Source: Luminiphilus sp.
GTDB lineage: Bacteria > Pseudomonadota > Gammaproteobacteria > Pseudomonadales > Halieaceae
NCBI GenBank assembly: GCA_024638905.1
Contig: JAHEJH010000131.1
Coordinates: 1-15,200, forward strand
Direction of reading: 5' to 3'
DNA length: 15,200 nt
Shown here: positions 13,419 through 15,200 of the stretch, piece after piece
Layout of the letters: each line of letters begins with the position of its first letter
Position numbering within the stretch: position 1 is the first letter of the stretch
The notes under the pieces: generated by a model
What the model was told of the DNA's origin: nothing
Seen by the model: the letters and a program-made list of their open reading frames with translations, nothing else
Databases searched by the model: none
Position numbers and translations under genes: made by a program

Positions 13419-15200
13419 ATGACTGGATTGCCATTTTTATTGTCGATCTCGCATCTGCGAGAGCGCTACCTGGCCGCGCTCTGTTCCGGTGTTGCGGCGA
13501 GTTTGATTTTTGCCGAACCGGGTGGGGGCCTGCTAGGCCTCCTGTTAGTGCCGTTTGCGATATATCACCGGACATGGGCGTCAGTCGCTTTTTTAATGGG
13601 ACTGGTTGGTGGCGCAACGAATGGCGCGATTTGGCTATCCCACCAGCTGCCGGCGGAGTGTTTGGGGAAAGAGGTGAGCCTGACGGGTCGTATCGTGACC
13701 CTCCCTCGTGAACAGCTGTTTGCGACGGGACAGCTGCGTGTGACAGCTGAAATGGAGGTCACGCATGCTGGCGACGGGCTTTGCGCGGGTCCAAAGCGGG
13801 TGAGGGTGACCCAATACATAGAGGCTGAAGAGGTTGGTTCATCATTGCGCTACGACACCCATGTGCACGGACGCTGGCGGTACAAGCCGCTGGTCAGTCA
13901 AATCAATCCGGGTAGCGTGCCTGATCAGGCGCGTTGGGTGAGTCGCGGTATCGACGCTGCCGTGACGCCTGTGGGCCAACTCATTCAAACGCCTTTGCAT
14001 CAACCCATTCCCCATTTCCGTTCGCGGGTGCTGGCTGGGTGGGCCGATCGCCAGGGCGAGGGTTGGGCAGCGATGCGGGCGCTGCTATTGGGCGATACCC
14101 GCTCCATGAGCCAGGGCGAGTGGCGTGATCTCCGGCATCTGGGTGTGGTGCATGTGCTGGTGATCAGCGGGCTCCATATCGGTCTGCTGGCGTCCCTTAG
14201 TTTTCTCCTGTTTCAGTTGCCAAGGCGATTAATGCGTATTCCGGGTGACGGCGGTGGCATGGCGTTTGCGTCTGTATCCGCGCTGATAGTGACAGGGTGT
14301 TATGCGGCCTTGGTAGGCGCCAGCTTTCCGGTGATGCGGGCCTATCTGATGCTGGTTGCCGCGCAACTGCCCCAGTTGTTCGGCTGGAATACGACGGGAC
14401 GACACGGGTTGTTATTGGTGATTAGCGCGATGCTGCTTTGGGATCCCCGAATATTGCTCGGCGCCAGTTTTTGGCTCAGTGCAGGGGCGACCTGGTTATT
14501 GGTTTGTATGCCTTGGCAGTCATTGGGCATTCGCTCATTGATCGCGACACAGATCAAGATGATTGCTCTGATGGCACCGATGACCCTGTTCTGGTTTGGC
14601 GAGACCAGCCTGTTGGGTGTTGCCACCAATCTCGTTGTAGTGCCCGTGGTGACCATGATCATGGTGCCACTGGGTCTGGTGGGCCTGCTTCTGTTCGATG
14701 CAGCACCTACCTTTTCTGAGCAGCTGTGGTGGTGCGGCGCCCAGCTCTGGTTGCTAGTGCGAACCTGCTTTGACTGGATCCTTGGGTGCTGCCGATATTG
14801 GGCCGTGATCACAGCGAATCTGGGGATGCTGCAATTTTCTTTGGGGGTGCTTGCGCTGCTCTTGTGGGGAGAGTCTCGCCGCTATGCATCGATCGCCTTT
14901 TTAATCGCGGCACTGTTTCCATGGTCCGAGAAACAGGCAGCAGCGAGCCATTCGATGACGCTACTCGACGTCGGTCAGGGCCTCTCGTTAGTGGTCCAGG
15001 TTGGGGGCCGCACGATGATCTACGACACGGGGTTTGGTGAGCCAAATGGATTCACACAGGCTGAGAAAGTTTTGCTCCCGTACCTGGCCCATCGAGGGAT
15101 CGAACGCATTGATACGCTGGTGATCAGTCATGCTGATCGAGACCACAGCGGTGGGCTTGAGGTGCTGCGGGGGGCTCTCCCAACAAGGCGGCATTTGGGA
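13419..15200 (+). CDS. comEC: DNA internalization-related competence protein ComEC/Rec2 (runs off the right edge)
   Basis: ComEC forms the inner-membrane channel through which single-stranded DNA enters the cell in natural transformation. The first 594 codons are in the window and the frame is open at base 15200. Seen are a hydrophobic N-terminus, an OB-like soluble part (about 85-170), and the competence-domain hallmark HVLVISGLHIG (245-255) followed by many membrane segments. A metallo-beta-lactamase-like domain then shows DVGQG (517-521), YDTG (535-538) and the metal motif SHADRDH (570-576, HxDxDH). ATG at 13419 is taken as start though it lacks a normal ribosome site; the in-frame GTG at 13398 has AGGA 4 bases before it and would add seven residues. 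Presence of the gene does not show competence: a full pilus and ComEA would be needed too. Confidence 0.95.
   Translation, partial: MTGLPFLLSISHLRERYLAALCSGVAASLIFAEPGGGLLGLLLVPFAIYHRTWASVAFLMGLVGGATNGAIWLSHQLPAECLGKEVSLTGRIVTLPREQLFATGQLRVTAEMEVTHAGDGLCAGPKRVRVTQYIEAEEVGSSLRYDTHVHGRWRYKPLVSQINPGSVPDQARWVSRGIDAAVTPVGQLIQTPLHQPIPHFRSRVLAGWADRQGEGWAAMRALLLGDTRSMSQGEWRDLRHLGVVHVLVISGLHIGLLASLSFLLFQLPRRLMRIPGDGGGMAFASVSALIVTGCYAALVGASFPVMRAYLMLVAAQLPQLFGWNTTGRHGLLLVISAMLLWDPRILLGASFWLSAGATWLLVCMPWQSLGIRSLIATQIKMIALMAPMTLFWFGETSLLGVATNLVVVPVVTMIMVPLGLVGLLLFDAAPTFSEQLWWCGAQLWLLVRTCFDWILGCCRYWAVITANLGMLQFSLGVLALLLWGESRRYASIAFLIAALFPWSEKQAAASHSMTLLDVGQGLSLVVQVGGRTMIYDTGFGEPNGFTQAEKVLLPYLAHRGIERIDTLVISHADRDHSGGLEVLRGALPTRRHLG

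Noticed and set aside
14342..14812. Minus-strand open frame of 156 codons within comEC
   Set aside because: It is opposite the conserved ComEC membrane region; Asn/Ile-rich composition is the complement of hydrophobic codons.
1..15200. Mobile elements, prophage parts, CRISPR, tRNA or rRNA genes, defence systems
   Set aside because: No transposase, integrase, direct-repeat array, cloverleaf-like or rRNA-like sequence was seen; composition and gene order look uniform and housekeeping in nature.

Overview
The window looks like chromosomal core DNA from an aerobic gammaproteobacterium, probably marine. It is fairly GC-rich by eye and tightly packed. Every protein that can be recognised is of gammaproteobacterial type: Mfd, Na+-NQR with NqrM, LolCDE with distinct LolC and LolE, and a DUF2062/ComEC pair. 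The order mfd - GAPDH-like gene - nqr - lol - DUF2062 - comEC resembles, from memory, the arrangement in Pseudomonas and relatives. The sodium pump suggests a marine or brackish lifestyle, perhaps a Cellvibrionales/Halieaceae-like lineage, but the exact taxon cannot be fixed from sequence reading alone.

Layout. Positions 1-591 (minus strand) hold the N-terminal third-domain region of Mfd, cut by the window edge. A 187-bp divergent spacer follows, then a long GAPDH-like protein (779-2263, plus) with an unusual N-terminal extension. A 235-bp spacer carries a candidate promoter and a possible structured leader. Then comes the complete Na+-translocating NADH:quinone oxidoreductase operon nqrABCDEF (2499-8329), followed without a break by its two maturation genes: apbE (flavin transferase lipoprotein) and nqrM (assembly factor for the Fe-S site). 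A 10-codon open frame bridges apbE and nqrM exactly by two ATGA overlaps. After 47 bp comes lolCDE (9661-12774), the ABC transporter that releases lipoproteins from the inner membrane. A DUF2062 membrane protein gene converges on lolE and overlaps it by 7 bp (12768-13286, minus). From 13419 to the right edge, divergently, runs comEC/rec2, the DNA-uptake channel, truncated by the window end.

How the genes work together. NqrA-F oxidise NADH, reduce ubiquinone and export Na+. ApbE attaches FMN covalently to the Thr of the SGAT motif in NqrB and in NqrC (both present, both at residue 227). NqrM is needed to build the Fe centre held by the NqrD/NqrE cysteines (all four present). The genes are joined by very short gaps or overlaps (nqrB/C 11 nt, nqrC/D 4 nt, nqrD/E 1 nt, nqrF/apbE 4 nt, lolC/D 8 nt, lolD/E 1 nt), which suggests coupled translation and balanced stoichiometry. 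ApbE is itself a predicted lipoprotein, hence a possible client of the LolCDE machinery encoded next door.

No mobile elements, tRNA or rRNA genes, CRISPR arrays or phage genes were seen. I found no wholly new system. The points most worth a second look are the atypical GAPDH-like enzyme (changed cofactor-site and phosphate-site residues plus an N-terminal domain), the bridging mini-ORF, the nqr leader, and the sorting signal of ApbE. No spacer without a gene exceeds 300 bp.
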